Source: Halichondria panicea
Lineage: Eukaryota; Porifera; Demospongiae; Suberitida; Halichondriidae
Direction of reading: 5' to 3'
NCBI RefSeq assembly: GCF_963675165.1
Contig: NC_087389.1
Location: forward strand, 4,152,830 to 4,216,829
Length of the DNA: 64,000 nt
Part shown: one piece after another, positions 32,401 to 44,432 of the stretch
Numbering within the stretch: the first letter of the stretch is position 1
How the letters are laid out: each line of letters opens with the position of its first letter
Position numbers and translations under genes: made by a program
The notes under the pieces: model-generated
What the model was told of the DNA's origin: nothing
Seen by the model: the letters and a program-made list of their open reading frames with translations, nothing else
The model's database searches: none

Positions 32401-35400
32401 TGTCACGATTAATTAAGATTCACGTGAGCTTATGTTTTCTATGCAAACCCATCCAAGCTGCTGAGTTGGCACTTTTTATCTACTTTCTTCGATTAGCTCG
32501 TTTATCTCTCTTGTATAACATCTCCTGTTAGTTTATGAGTCGTAGTAGTTTAACACTATGATTGCTATACCTGCTACATCAAGACAGGAGTCAAAGAAAC
32601 CAAGGATTTGAGGCAACAACTCAAAGTTTGTGGTTTCTGGCTTATTGCTTCTAGTACGACTATGCTACGCACTTTCTAGTGTCACTGAGCATTGTTAGCA
32701 TCATTTACTACTAGTATAGAGAGCTACAATCATCTGCAGTATGTTAGCTTAGCTAGCTTAGCTAGAATAGCTACTTTCTCTGTAAGTTTCCGTATATTTC
32801 ACCGTGCACGCACAAAAACGGTGCACGTGCAATGCATTCTTTACTATTTTTAGATATAAAACCCCGCCCATTTGTTTTCTGATAGATAGTAGTTGCATGC
32901 CCTCTTCTCTTCATACGCCCTTGGTATAACTTACTTTTGGATCAGATCATTATAATAGAGCCTGTTTGCAATGACCAAGGTGCATGCGTATGTCTACAAT
33001 GTACCTGTCCTGTACACGTACGTACTTTGTTTTATAGGTCTTATGGGACTTTTGGAGAAGAGGCGTTTCAGGAATTTCATGTTATGGACCGATGACTTCA
33101 ACAAGGATGAGCCTGCCACTTTCAAAGGTAATATAATGATACCATATAGCGGGTTATTTCCGGGGGTTAAAACATTCGTTTGAGCAATATTTAGTCAGTT
33201 CGTGGATATTGCTTGCACTGCAGGTAAAGGTAGTCAATAATCGCTTCATTTGTGGGTAAAATATTCGTGCTCAGGGTTTCAACCACGAACATTTTGCTCC
33301 CTGAAAATTGCCTGTGCTAAACGGTATGTGTACTTTTGTGTGGGGTATGGATAGGACTGACTAGTGAAACACCCTTAGAATAATTATACAGTGGGAAAGT
33401 TTTCATTTGGGACCTGGCTTCTGGCCGTTATTGTATGAATCACAGTTGACCTTTACACTGCACATGTATATTCAATGCAACAACGTACGTGCACGTGTAC
33501 AGGGATCAACAGTGTGTACGTGTATGTTACATGTAGCTCAACTTGGCTACAAATCTTTCTTTAATTCTTTTCTACAAACAATAACTACTTCATCTCTGTG
33601 TTCTCGTCAACTTACATCTGTATGCACAGGTAATGATCCCCAAAAGCCAATGAAAAATGTCTTCGAAAGCTTTGGACTTGATGGCAACACGCAAGACTTT
33701 ATTGGCCATGCCCTCTGTCTCTATAGAGATGACGAGTGAGTGCTGAACTTCGCACGATGTTAAGCCTTCATAATTTTAAAATTCTGTGTAGTTAGTTATA
33801 AATTTTGACTATGGCCTATATTGTAGTGCACTTACATGTACATGTATAGTCTCACCTAAATCCCTTAAAAATCAATTTGTATGTGTATAAAATGATACGT
33901 AATTTGAGCCTATCTCATATAATGTTGCTACATACATACACATTGAATTGAGTTTACGTTGTTAATACGAATTGTGTGTACGTAACTATGTAGGTACAAG
34001 AGTAGACCTTGTGTGGATGCAGTGGAGAGGATCAAGTTGTACACGTGAGTAAGGCTGCATGGGCAGCTAGATCAGTGTGTGGCATTTTATTTTTGGTAGA
34101 GTGTAGGTAGATTTGAGATGTCCATAACTATGTTCTGATAGGTACCGTATATGCTCGATTAGAGGCCGCTCTCAAATAGTAGCCTCCTTTGCTAGCAAAA
34201 TGAAACATGTAGTAGCCACTTTCAAATACGTGTAGTAGCCTCAGTTGAAATTTGACTCTATCATTTCTGCACGTGGCAGCCAAAAAATATTAAATACTAG
34301 CAGCTTGCTACATGTACGTAGCTACTATGGGTACAGGTAGCAGCTTGTTAGTGCTTCACAAAGACTTTCTCATGGCAGAATTCAGGTGAAAAGAATTTTT
34401 GATGACAAACTAAACGTTGTTGGAGCTAATAAACGCCGCTCTTAAACAGTGCCCTCACTCGAATTGTAGCCTCCTCTTCCAGCAAAATGAAACATTTAGT
34501 AGCCGTGGCTCTTGATCGTTTAATGTGCTTCTTGACAGATCTGTATTGAGAGGCCCAGGTTACTGCTTTGATATGATTTATATGCATGTAGTTAATGATA
34601 CTGATTAAGTGTGCTTGTGGTTATTATGCCATAGCAGATGAACGTGTGTGTGTGTGTGTGTGTTACAGTAAAACCGTTGGGCAGACCAACAATGGCTGGA
34701 AGTAATGAGGTGGCCTGAAACATAGTTTGCTATGGAGACTTAGTGCTGGCTACAGAGGGTGACCTTTGACCACAATAATTATTATGTTTCACATGTACAG
34801 TATACATCAATAAAAAGTTCCCGTTCCGTTTCTAAAAACACACGTATAAACAGTAGCGTTAAACTGGATGCAGAACGCGGCCAATTTCTCATTATAAATT
34901 AAAACGGTGGCGTCATCATGAAAAATTGAAATTACTTACACAATGATACTGTATGATTTGTAGTACAATGAGCTAGCTAGCTATTATAAAGTACGCAGTC
35001 ATGCAGTCAGACATACTGGAGAAGAGACGATGGTCTTCAAAACGGTCATTCCAGGTCACAAATATCTTGCATGGAGGGCAACTTAGTCTTAGGGCTGATG
35101 CGAGACCGAGAACAACTGGGGAAACGGTGCACTGTTGCAAAATAGCATCTATAAGCTAACTAAGAGGATTAAAGCGCTAGACAATCAGCTATACTGTAGT
35201 ACACAAGCTAGCTAGCTAGTTACTGCTACACTGTACGCACGATCACAAGTTAACGAATCTGCTTACTCAGCAATTTTTCTGCACATGCGTGAAAACGGCA
35301 GCGTTTTGCATAATACAGTGCGTTCATTATGCGTGTTTTTTTTATGCGTTTAAACGGGAACGGTGCGTTTTACGCAAACGGAACGGGAACTTTTTATTGA

Positions 35401-37211
35401 TGGGTACTGTACGTGTACATCACTTACGTCATGTACGGTACACTTAGAATGGCAAGTTTCTATACAATCTATAAACAATGCATAATTTTGCTTCTTCAAC
35501 TAACATGTTTTTGTTGTTTGTTTCCTCCACTAGTGACTCATGGAAACGCTACGGCAAGTCCCCATACCTCTATCCACTCTACGGGCTGGGAGAATTGCCT
35601 CAGGGATTTGCAAGGTACATGTATGTGGGTATATATATACACTTCATGTAGTCATTATGTAACAGTTCGATATAAATTTCTTGTTATTCAATTCTGATTT
35701 TCCCGTCAGTAGTTTGGGGTATGAGTGTGTCTTCGTGTTTAACTACGCATTTCACTAATAACTGTACTTTATAAACTGTTTTTCTTTTTACGGTGCATAT
35801 ACGCATGTATGTAGTACATGTACATGTACGTACAGCTGCCATTGCTTGTTGCATTGTCAGCAGAAATTTGAGTGTGAGTATTGTCTCACTGTAGGCTGAG
35901 TGCCATCTATGGTGGGACGTACATGTTGGACAAGCCAATCGAGGAGATTGTGTATGAGGGAGGGAAAGTGGTGGGCGTCAAGTCACAGGGAGAGGTGAGT
36001 GTGTGGGGCAGGAAAAGGTGTGCGGGGTGTGGGTGTAAAGCACAGGGAGTGGTGAGTGTGTGGGGCAGAAAGAGGTGTGCGGGGTGTGGGTGTAAAGTCA
36101 CAGGGAGAGGTGAGTGTGTGGGGCAGGAAGAGGTGTGCGGGGTGTGGGTGTAAAGTCACATGAGTGTGTGGGGCAGGAAGAGGTGTGCGGGGTGTGGGTG
36201 TAAAGTCTCAGGGAGAGGTGAGTGTGTGGGGCAGGAAGAGGTGTGCGGGGTGTGGGTGTAAAGTCACAGGGAGAGGTGAGTGTGTGGGGCAGGAAGAGGT
36301 GTGCGGGGTGTGGGTGTAAAGTCACAGGGAGAGGTGAGTGTGTGGGGCAGGAAGAGGTGTGCGGGGTGTGGGTGTAAAGTCACAGGGAGAGGTGAGTGTG
36401 TGGGGCAGGAAGAGGTGTGCGGGGTGTGGGTGTAAAGTCACAGGGAGAGGTGAGTGTGTGGGGCAGGAAGAGGTGTGCGGGGTGTGGGTGTAAAGTCACA
36501 GGGAGAGGTGAGTATGTGGGGCAGGAAAAGGTGTGTGGGGTGTGGGTGTAAAGTCACAGGGAGAGGTGAGTGTGTGGGGCAGGAAGAGGTGTGCAGGGTG
36601 TGGGTGTAAAGTCACATGAGTGTGTGGGGCAGGAAGAGGTGTGCGGGGTGTGGGTGTAAAGTCACAGGGAGTGGAAGGACGGTGGTTGTATATTATATAC
36701 ATGTACAGCTGCACATGTACATGTAGCAGCTAGTTCTCCGTATTATCTTAGTTTGCTGTGTCCCTACAGGTTGCCAAGTGCAAGCGTGTGATTGGAGATC
36801 CCAGCTATTTCCAAGACAAGGTCAAGAAAGTGGGACAGGTGAGCTTCATTTTGAGTCACGTTTCTACTACATGTAGCTTGTCAACGAAAACTTGTGTTTG
36901 GAATGAAATGCAAGTTATTACATGTACACACTGTACATGTGTAGCTCTAGAGAAGCATAGATCACATAACTCCATTAGTTACATGTACATGTATAGTGTG
37001 ACTAAGACACACGATCCTTGCCAGAACGCAATTATAGGCAATGGATCATATTTTCTGCTAATTTTGTCTCATTCGCGAATGTTTTTCACCCACAAGATAT
37101 TCTTGTAATACAGTATAATTATAGACTTGCTAGTGTTATGTTAGTTAGTTCTTGCAGTGTACGTATCTAATTAAGCACCCTACTACATATTACGCCACTG
37201 CCTCCCCACCC

Positions 37212-37274
<63 letters not shown>

Positions 37275-38997
37275 CAGGTTGTCCGCTGCATCTGCATCAT
37301 GAAGCACCCCATCCCCAACACCAAAGACTCCGCCTCCTGCCAAGTGATCGTACCACAGAACCAAGTCGGGCGCAGCTCAGGTGAGCATGCACAGTGCGTC
37401 ACACGTGAGACAGTTTCTAAAAAGGCTCAATACATGTTCATGCATATTGTATGCAGACTCTGCAGTGTACCAAATGACACTGTTAGTACAATCCTGATTG
37501 TGTTTTTAACTAATGCGAATTGCGATGCTATTATGTGTGCATGCTCTTTCCTTTCCTTGGCGATCTATACGAAAATGTGCGATTGCAATCGAAAGAGTCT
37601 TGCATTCAAAACCCTGTAAACAGTGTACAGTAGAACCTCGATTATCCGGCCCTCCATTATCCAGAACCTGCATTATCCGGCTTGGCAGTTTTCTTTTTAA
37701 TCAATTCAGAAAATGGGCGTGTCCCTCAAATGCGCATGCACGTTGCAGCTGTTACCATGGAGACATGCCTGCTTATCTTCTGCGCATGCGCAGACAACCA
37801 TGTGGCACTGCTGTTTATCAATAAAGTGGGTGGATCAAGGCGTGGTTTATCTATTCAATTATCCGGCATATTCACTTATCCGGCCTGCTTCTGGAACCAA
37901 GGTGTCCGGATAATTGAGGTTCAACTGTACATACTGAGTATAATTATATGCACACAATTTATATCAATTTTGTCACACACAAGCTGTTGCTTAACCTTGC
38001 ACATACCATTTCATTAATCATTTGTATACCCTCTTTCCCCAACCAGATATCTACGTGTCTGTTGTGTCCTTTGCCCACTGTGTTGCCTCCAAGGGCTACT
38101 ACATCGCCATGGTGAGCACCAATGTTGAGACAGCTAATCCTGAGGAAGAGCTGAAGCCAGGACTTGCCATTCTTGGACCAGTGTTGGAAAAGTGAGTGTG
38201 ACGTATACTTACTGACCTTCTTTGCATGTACTAAGCTTTTAAACTCGCAGTATTCGCAAATGTTTGATGCTCACAAAATAGTACCCTGTAATTAGGATAG
38301 TGTGCTTTATTAGAGATTCTGAGTCACTTACATTACATGTACCGTAGTCCAACAGTCAATAATTGTTATACTGTATATCGGGTTTCGATTGTGACTTTGC
38401 ATAATTCGCCATCTAAAACGCCAATAGTGAGCATGCACATGCAATTCGCAATAGTTAGAAAGGCTATCAGGTTTGTACAGTGTCATTTGCAATCGATTAT
38501 TATATAACATTGCATTTGAAACCTGATATACAGTTGTTAATTTGCAGTTCTCACAACATGCGTCCATTTCTACAGGTTTGTGAGTGTTACTGACTCTTTT
38601 GTGCCGACTGACAATGGACTGGACAGCCAGGTGAGACCAGCGAATTACTTCACACTATTCTGATATTAGCGTACATCCCTTAGTGGTAATTTTTATGTCT
38701 CCCATAAATAGTCGTCCTCGGATAGTATTGAGGACAATAAATGAATTACATCCAACACTTTTAGCCTCATGCAATTCTAGTAAACATACTTAGTTAAGAG
38801 TGTCGTGATGAGCTTTAATAATTAATTACATATACCACACCCCTTCCCCTACCCCCTAGGCGTTTGTGAGCAAGTCATACGATGCCACCACACACTTTGA
38901 GACCACCTGCGATGATGTGTTGGACATCTACAAGCGTGTCACTGGGGAAGCATTCGACTTCTCCAAGGTAACCACTCAGGTGGAAGCTGCCCAGTAG
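29488..38997 (+). CDS. GDI: Rab GDP-dissociation inhibitor, 14 exons, complete
   Basis: GDI extracts prenylated GDP-bound Rab proteins from membranes and recycles them. Exons: 29488-29532, 29883-29990, 31642-31738, 32008-32145, 33038-33127, 33630-33735, 33994-34044, 35534-35614, 35895-35994, 36770-36838, 37278-37380, 38047-38191, 38576-38630, 38860-38997. The joined protein is 441 residues, against about 447 in vertebrates. Visible landmarks are [15 protein letters not shown] (nucleotide-fold N-terminus), [19 protein letters not shown] and GVTRYLEF (Rab-binding platform), [20 protein letters not shown] and [13 protein letters not shown] (conserved region 3), and [13 protein letters not shown] near the C-terminus. 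This pattern is GDI rather than the related Rab escort protein, which carries a long insertion. Introns carry several MITEs and a minisatellite built from the exon 9 donor. Confidence 0.96.
31350..31558. mobile_element. MITE in GDI intron 2
   Basis: Inverted ends TACCTTAAGGTGACATATTT (left) and AAATATGTCACCTTAAGGTA (right) span about 209 bp. Each end is itself partly palindromic (CCTTAAGG). No coding capacity. Confidence 0.8.
32282..32925. mobile_element. Inverted-repeat element in GDI intron 4
   Basis: Arms of about 34 bp (32282 onward, ACCAAGGGCGTATGAAGAG; right arm ending 32925, CTCTTCATACGCCCTTGGT) are near-perfect inverted repeats. The borders are TATA/ATAA. No transposase. Confidence 0.8.
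34797..35409. mobile_element. MITE in GDI intron 7 with TA target
   Basis: The left end CAGTATACATCAATAAAAAG and the right end CTTTTTATTGATGGGTACTG are inverted repeats that extend inward (GTTCCCGTTCCGTTT against AAACGGAACGGGAAC). TA lies at both borders. Confidence 0.85.
35981..36680 (+). repeat. 58-bp minisatellite that multiplies the GDI exon 9 splice donor
   Basis: About twelve units of 58 bp (two are 8 bp shorter, one is 57 bp) plus a partial unit. The first unit starts inside exon 9, and most units repeat the last 14-15 exon bases and donor (GTCACAGGGAGAGGTGAGT). The rest of the unit is GT-rich. 58 is not a multiple of three, so use of a downstream copy would change the frame. Confidence 0.92.
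37211..37274. repeat. (AC)n microsatellite at the GDI exon 11 acceptor
   Basis: An uninterrupted AC run of about 60 bp ends only a few bases before the 3' splice site (AACAG at 37273-37277) and occupies the place of the pyrimidine tract. Confidence 0.95.
37628..37927. mobile_element. pogo/Tigger-like MITE in GDI intron 11
   Basis: The ends CAGTAGAACCTCGATTATCC and GGATAATTGAGGTTCAACTG are inverted, with TA on both sides and internal TTATCCGG repeats. It is exactly 300 bp. It belongs to the same group as 6661-7086. Confidence 0.85.
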
Positions 38998-39215
38998 TAG
39001 AAAAGAAGAACACTTGTACCATAGGCAATTTATAGTTGAAGACTGTGTTTATTTGAGATATAGCTTATACTGTTTGCATATAAGACTCTCAACAACAATT
39101 GGTTTATATTGGTAATGTGTATGTTATAATAGTGTGTGTTTACTTCTATAGAGATGAGTTTTTGTGGTTTTTGACTTACTGTATACATGTAAATCTTGGA
39201 AAAAGTATAATTATT

Positions 39216-39630
39216 ACCCGAGGCGTGCATGAGCGGCCACGGGTATAGTAGTCAGTTGGTTTGTCTGTCTGTTTGTGACATCTGAGCCTGCTCACTTGGC
39301 TGCCATAGCACTGCGTTTACAGCATGCATGGATAGCCTCCACACAACAAGTTATTAGTTTTAAAAGTGGCAGATTTCGTTGTTTAAAGCATCGTTGTTGT
39401 ATAAAAGTGAGCCAAAGCTAAGAAGCTTTGTAAGTTGCCTAGCTCTACACGCGACTTTTATTCGAGGTATATGTACATATTTGCAGCTGAAGTGATCCTT
39501 TACCGGTCTCTATTAAAAGTAAAATTGTAGGTTGTTGCTTATTTACTCGGAGTAAAGCTGTCTCCTCTGGTTTTTATAAATCTGTTTATTCATGTCAACA
39601 GCCGAGGGTTAGCACTTCAGTGCTCTAGTT
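39216..39630 (+). repeat. Dispersed repeat family R1, copy 3
   Basis: It starts ACCCGAGGCGTGCATGAGCG and ends GTGCTCTAGTT. It shares the internal blocks of the 9299-9902 copy (GAGCCTGCTCAC, GTTTACAGCATG, CACACAACAAGT, TTTATTCGAGGT). It lies just downstream of GDI and has no coding capacity. Confidence 0.8.
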
Positions 39631-40358
39631 ACATCAGTAATGAGATGTGGCTACATACACGCCCTTCAGTATGCCCTGGTGGCTTTGTTAGCATAATTTT
39701 AGGAAAAAATCATAGGTACTCCTGAGCATTATTGAGAATAATGCTGGGAAAAATAGGTACATGTACATTTTGAAAAGAAAAGTAGGCAAGTTTGAATGCA
39801 AAAAGTGTTTCTTTCTCAACAGCTTTGTAACTACAGCTGGCCTGTTATAAATAAACACAGTAAATTAATATAACATTTCGATGTTACGATATGAATAGTG
39901 TTGAAACTTGTATGACGTCACTTTTGAATGCCTTTAATAATCACTTTTTTTATCACCCCCGTTTTTTCACCTATAGAATGATTTCCCACTACAGTATAGC
40001 GGGTGCACATTTTCGCTATTTGCATGGCTACAAAGCCCTCAGCAGAAATGTTCGTGGGTTCTAATATTCACGGTTCAATGCTAGGAAACCACACCTACCA
40101 ATATCTTTGCATGTGAAATACCGGTGCGTGGGAGTTTATCCCAGTTTTTATTTTCGCGTTAACTGCTTCGTAATTTATAATTATGTATGCACGTTTGTTT
40201 TCAAGGTTTCTAATGTCAATGATTCACTTTGCATGTTGTGGTAGTTCCATATTGAAAGAATAACATCGAACACATGCAAGCGATGATTATTATCTAAACT
40301 TACATTGATTCAACTATAAGAAGATAGCCGACTAGTGTAGCTGTAAGTGCTCATAAGA
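39631..40358. other. Intergenic region before the beta-helix/TM gene
   Basis: AT-rich with no exon recognised. It must contain the downstream gene's promoter and 5' UTR, since there is no acceptor directly before its ATG. Confidence 0.5.
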
Positions 40359-43300
40359 ATGCTGTCACAACTAATTGCTCTACAATTGATAGGAATTGTC
40401 ATCTGCTGCCCTAACGATTATGGTAAAACAGTCATCATCAATGGAACAGAAGGGCAAGACTCTCCTGATTGTATCAGTGACAAATTTATACTCTTCCCTT
40501 GTAAAACTCTCAACTATGCATTGGAGTCAGCCAGAAATAATACTCAGTATCAACTTTCAACTGGGAAACACTATCTGAATACATCTCTAGCATTAACAAA
40601 TAGTGTATACCTATCAATCATTGGAAGTGGACTATCGTACAATGACACTGTTATACAGTGCACAAATCATGAAAGTGGATTGTCTTTCAACAGATCCTCT
40701 TCTCTATGCATTGCAAACATTTCTTTAGTGAACTGTTCGTTTAACACCGGAGTGACAAACGAGAATGCTCACTGGTACAGAAACAGAGCTGCCCTATTCT
40801 TTTTCAATTGTTCGAATGTCAGTTTATGTGATATACGAATCTCATACAGCAGTAATGCAAGTGCCCTAGTTATGTTGGATACAGTGGGTGTGAACAAAGT
40901 GATTAGCTCTCGATTCGATCACAATGGACCCTTAGGGCGTGGAGTGCATGTACACACAAGTGAGAATTGTTCTTCGAATAGTACAATTAAATTTTTGTTT
41001 CAGTTTTGCATATTTGATGAGAATTCAGTAGTCAACAACAGAGACAATGAATCTTGTGTTCCTTTGCAAAGGCATTACCATAAAAACACATATGGAGGAG
41101 GTATGTCTATCATACTACAGAGTAACAGAACTAAGGTTCAAATACACATTGAATACTCTCGTTTTATTCGGAATGAGGCCAAGTGTGGTGGTGGATTGTT
41201 TTTGAATATCGAATATTCCTCTGTGAACAACAATATACAATTACGGAATTGTGTTTTTCATAATAACTGGTGTTTTATTGAGAAAATAGTGACATTTGGT
41301 GGTGGAATACGATTAGAACATCTAAACTCAAATTCAACCCAAGGTAGTAACAGTGTCACCCTGGACAACTGCACTCTTAGCAACAACAGAGCCAGCAGTG
41401 GAGGAGGGTTGTCGATTAGCCCTATAGCACACACCGATATGAAAGAAGATTTGCTGAGAATAGAAATTAGAGATTCGAGTTTTATTGAAAACAGGGGTAA
41501 TGCTGGTACAGCTGTTTGTATTTCATTGCTTGCTCTACGAATTCAAACTAAACCACCAACTTTTATAATTTCAAATACAAAGTTTACTGAAAATAGAATA
41601 GAAGCAAGTAAAGAAGCAGTTTACCACAATGGTGTGGGAGCAGTGTACACAAACAAGGTACCGATAAGTTTCGAGGGCAATATCCAGTTCACTGATAACT
41701 TTGGCTCAGCTTTGGCTGTAGTTGGGACCTACGTTGCTTTCATCAATAGCACCGCACTCTTTACTAGAAATCACGGAGCGAATGGTGGTGCCATAGTTCT
41801 CTTAGGTGCTGCAGATTTGATTGTGAATGACTATTCGGACATGATCTTTGATAGTAACCATGCATCCTTGCAGGGGGGAGCAATTTACAATGCATACATA
41901 GAGCAAGAAAACCTCAATGCTTACTTCAATTGTTTTGCTCGACCTGTTGAAGTATTTATCCACCCTGATAAATGGCAGGCCTCTTTCACTTTCATTAATA
42001 ATTCTGCAGCTATCTCAGGGAAAACAATTTTTTCAACTTCTATCTTACCTTGCCGACTGAATCGCACTGAAAATATTCTTTGCTTGCCAAAACAATGGTT
42101 GTACTACCGCAATGGTACGAGGGTTAATTGCACTGATGAAATCACCACAGAACCTGGATGGATTGATAATGCACTACAACATGACATTTCAACAATCCCA
42201 GGAAAAGTTTCCTCATTACACTTCAGAGTTTTTGACGATCTCGGACACGAAATTAGAAATTTAACAGTATTTGCAGCACATGTGAAACCTGAAGGTAATA
42301 ATTCTAGCATTTCCATTGACTCTCAGTACAGCTACATCTCGGGTGAGACACTTGTGCTAAATGGGTTACACAGCTCCAAGGCAAGAGTTCGTCTTTATAC
42401 AATAGGTGGTCGCTCCTGGCACGTACACTTCAATGCCAGCCTGCTGAATTGTCCACCTGGGTTTGTGCCGTCAACAGACAATTCGTCTTCAAAATGTGTC
42501 TGTCACAAAAACTACACGTATCGGGGAACATTAACGTGTAGTCAGACTCGTTTTGAATCATTTCTTTCTAGTGGATATTGGATGGGTCGTTTAAAAGTGA
42601 ATGAATCCATTGAAGAGAATCCTTTAGTTGTTACCTTATGTCCTTCTGGCTATTGCAGCATTAAAGAGAGTGGGGTGAAATTCAACGTTACTACTCCAGA
42701 GGGTCTAGAGAACATTTGTAAGAACAGTAGTGGTATTTCATGCGGAGTTTGTAACAGTGGTTATGGGCATGCTGTGAATTCGGACATACCGACCTGTGTT
42801 GATTGTAAGAAGGAAAAGATGGCTATTCACATAGTTATGTACATATTCACCGTGTACGCACCACTGCTACTATTATTTTCTTGTATGATCATATTTGGGG
42901 TTCGGTTGACTACAGGTAGTGCCAATGCTTTCATTTTTTACAGCCAAGTAATATCGAGCAATTTCAACATTGATGCAGATGGTCACATAAAACTGGATCG
43001 ATTTTTGCCACATTCAGTGGGACTCAAGAAAGCATACCGACTTCCGTATGGTTTATTCAATCTTGAATTCATTGAGAATCTTTGCAATCGCTTTTGCATC
43101 AACTCTGATCTAAATGCTTTGGACGTCTTGCAGCTGGACTACGGTGTTGCACTAACACCATTGGCAATGATCTTGATTGTACTGCTTTGCTTCAAGCTAC
43201 GAAAGTGTTGCAAGAGAATCGCTCCATCACAAGTAACCACAACTGCAGAAAATTTCCTAACAAAGTGGAAGTCCGGTGAAAACCTTTTGCATGCTTTTGC

Positions 43301-44432
43301 TGCCTTTTGGATGCTTTCATACACAAAGCTTGGGCTTACCTCTGCTTACATAATCAGGAGTAACCCTGTGTACAATGCAACTGGGTGGGCAGTAGAATCG
43401 AACCGAGTCTACTTTGCCGGACAGTTTGCAATGAAAGATGAAGAATATCAATTGAAGTACTTTTTCCCTGCGATTATTGTTCTAGTCATCATCACTCTAC
43501 CTCCTTTGTTTTTACTTCATTATCCAGTTATCTGGTTTGAGAAATGTCTCATTTCTTGTCCGGGACTATGGAAACGCTACCCTGCTGATAAAGTGCATAT
43601 TCTTCTTGACATTTTCCAAGGGTGTTACAAAGACAATCGCAGATTCTTTGCCGGTATTTACTTTCTGTTTCGATATTCCATCAACATTGTTTACATTAGC
43701 ACACACGACTCAATACAACGCTTTATGTCTCAACAAATAGCGTGTACAATCTTTATAGTATTAGTAGCAGTTTGTTGGCCTTATAAAGAAGAGCTCAACT
43801 TCTTGAATTATGTCGATCTTCTTATCCTTGGAAACCTTGCAATAATCAATGCTCTCAGTTTTTACATTTACTTCAAGTTGAATGGCCAAACTGTTGACTT
43901 TGAACCTTCCACTGCCTTCATTATTCAATACATCTTAGTTTTCATCCCTCTCTTATATATGCTCTGCTACTTGGTTTGGAGCTTGGTTGGGCAGCAGCAT
44001 AAAAAAAGTCTTTCAAATTGCATAAACCTTTTGTTGGGAAGAACCACTTCTGAAGACGAACTTGCAGATAATCTGAATAAAAGTGATCATGACGATTTGT
44101 CAATTTCCCCTGGGAGACAGAGAGATGGCCAACAAAGGAATCGACCAACAGTTAGTGAAGTTCTGATAGAAGAAAGCGATAACGAAAATTATGACAATGC
44201 TCACAATGAAGATGAGCTGTTATTTGCACGTTCTCGGAGGCGAAACACATACAAAGCCATGCCACCGTCGGCAAGCCATAGCAAGGAGACAGCAAGTGAG
44301 GGTAGGAAGGATTGTGATAAAAAATATAGTGGTGCATCAGCTCTTTGCTACAGTGATCCTTCCCCTTTGGTTCCGATACTGAATCTGAGCGGCGAAAATA
44401 AACCTAAAGTGAAATCGTATGGGACAAATTAA
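40359..44432 (+). CDS. Surface protein: signal peptide, parallel beta-helix ectodomain, 7-8 TM segments
   Basis: A single exon of about 1357 residues. It starts at MLSQLIALQLIGIVICC, a clear signal peptide; an upstream in-frame GTG is ignored. Residues ~25-640 are rich in N-glycosylation sequons and in short repeats of the right-handed parallel beta-helix type (YGGGMSI, KCGGGLFLN, SGGGLSI, NGGAIVL, LQGGAIYN). Cys-rich modules follow (CPPGFVPSTDN, CHKNYTYRGTLTC, and SCGVCNSGYGH...CVDC just before the membrane). Hydrophobic segments lie near residues 823, 930, 977, 1035, 1098, 1125, 1151 and 1187. The cytoplasmic tail (~1213-1357) is acidic and Ser-rich. The architecture matches a large family of uncharacterised proteins in sponges and cnidarians; function is unknown, and a receptor or adhesion role is inference. 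An ATTAAA lies 22 bp after the stop. Confidence 0.85.
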   Translation: MLSQLIALQLIGIVICCPNDYGKTVIINGTEGQDSPDCISDKFILFPCKTLNYALESARNNTQYQLSTGKHYLNTSLALTNSVYLSIIGSGLSYNDTVIQCTNHESGLSFNRSSSLCIANISLVNCSFNTGVTNENAHWYRNRAALFFFNCSNVSLCDIRISYSSNASALVMLDTVGVNKVISSRFDHNGPLGRGVHVHTSENCSSNSTIKFLFQFCIFDENSVVNNRDNESCVPLQRHYHKNTYGGGMSIILQSNRTKVQIHIEYSRFIRNEAKCGGGLFLNIEYSSVNNNIQLRNCVFHNNWCFIEKIVTFGGGIRLEHLNSNSTQGSNSVTLDNCTLSNNRASSGGGLSISPIAHTDMKEDLLRIEIRDSSFIENRGNAGTAVCISLLALRIQTKPPTFIISNTKFTENRIEASKEAVYHNGVGAVYTNKVPISFEGNIQFTDNFGSALAVVGTYVAFINSTALFTRNHGANGGAIVLLGAADLIVNDYSDMIFDSNHASLQGGAIYNAYIEQENLNAYFNCFARPVEVFIHPDKWQASFTFINNSAAISGKTIFSTSILPCRLNRTENILCLPKQWLYYRNGTRVNCTDEITTEPGWIDNALQHDISTIPGKVSSLHFRVFDDLGHEIRNLTVFAAHVKPEGNNSSISIDSQYSYISGETLVLNGLHSSKARVRLYTIGGRSWHVHFNASLLNCPPGFVPSTDNSSSKCVCHKNYTYRGTLTCSQTRFESFLSSGYWMGRLKVNESIEENPLVVTLCPSGYCSIKESGVKFNVTTPEGLENICKNSSGISCGVCNSGYGHAVNSDIPTCVDCKKEKMAIHIVMYIFTVYAPLLLLFSCMIIFGVRLTTGSANAFIFYSQVISSNFNIDADGHIKLDRFLPHSVGLKKAYRLPYGLFNLEFIENLCNRFCINSDLNALDVLQLDYGVALTPLAMILIVLLCFKLRKCCKRIAPSQVTTTAENFLTKWKSGENLLHAFAAFWMLSYTKLGLTSAYIIRSNPVYNATGWAVESNRVYFAGQFAMKDEEYQLKYFFPAIIVLVIITLPPLFLLHYPVIWFEKCLISCPGLWKRYPADKVHILLDIFQGCYKDNRRFFAGIYFLFRYSINIVYISTHDSIQRFMSQQIACTIFIVLVAVCWPYKEELNFLNYVDLLILGNLAIINALSFYIYFKLNGQTVDFEPSTAFIIQYILVFIPLLYMLCYLVWSLVGQQHKKSLSNCINLLLGRTTSEDELADNLNKSDHDDLSISPGRQRDGQQRNRPTVSEVLIEESDNENYDNAHNEDELLFARSRRRNTYKAMPPSASHSKETASEGRKDCDKKYSGASALCYSDPSPLVPILNLSGENKPKVKSYGTN

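Noticed and set aside
35981..36714. Regularly spaced direct repeats resembling a CRISPR array, with His/Pro-rich frames
   Set aside because: Units are contiguous with no unique spacers, the genome is animal, and the frames are translations of the GDI intron 9 minisatellite.
37152..37619. 155-codon frame containing poly(His-Thr)
   Set aside because: It is a reading of the (AC)n tract plus GDI exon 11 in the wrong frame.
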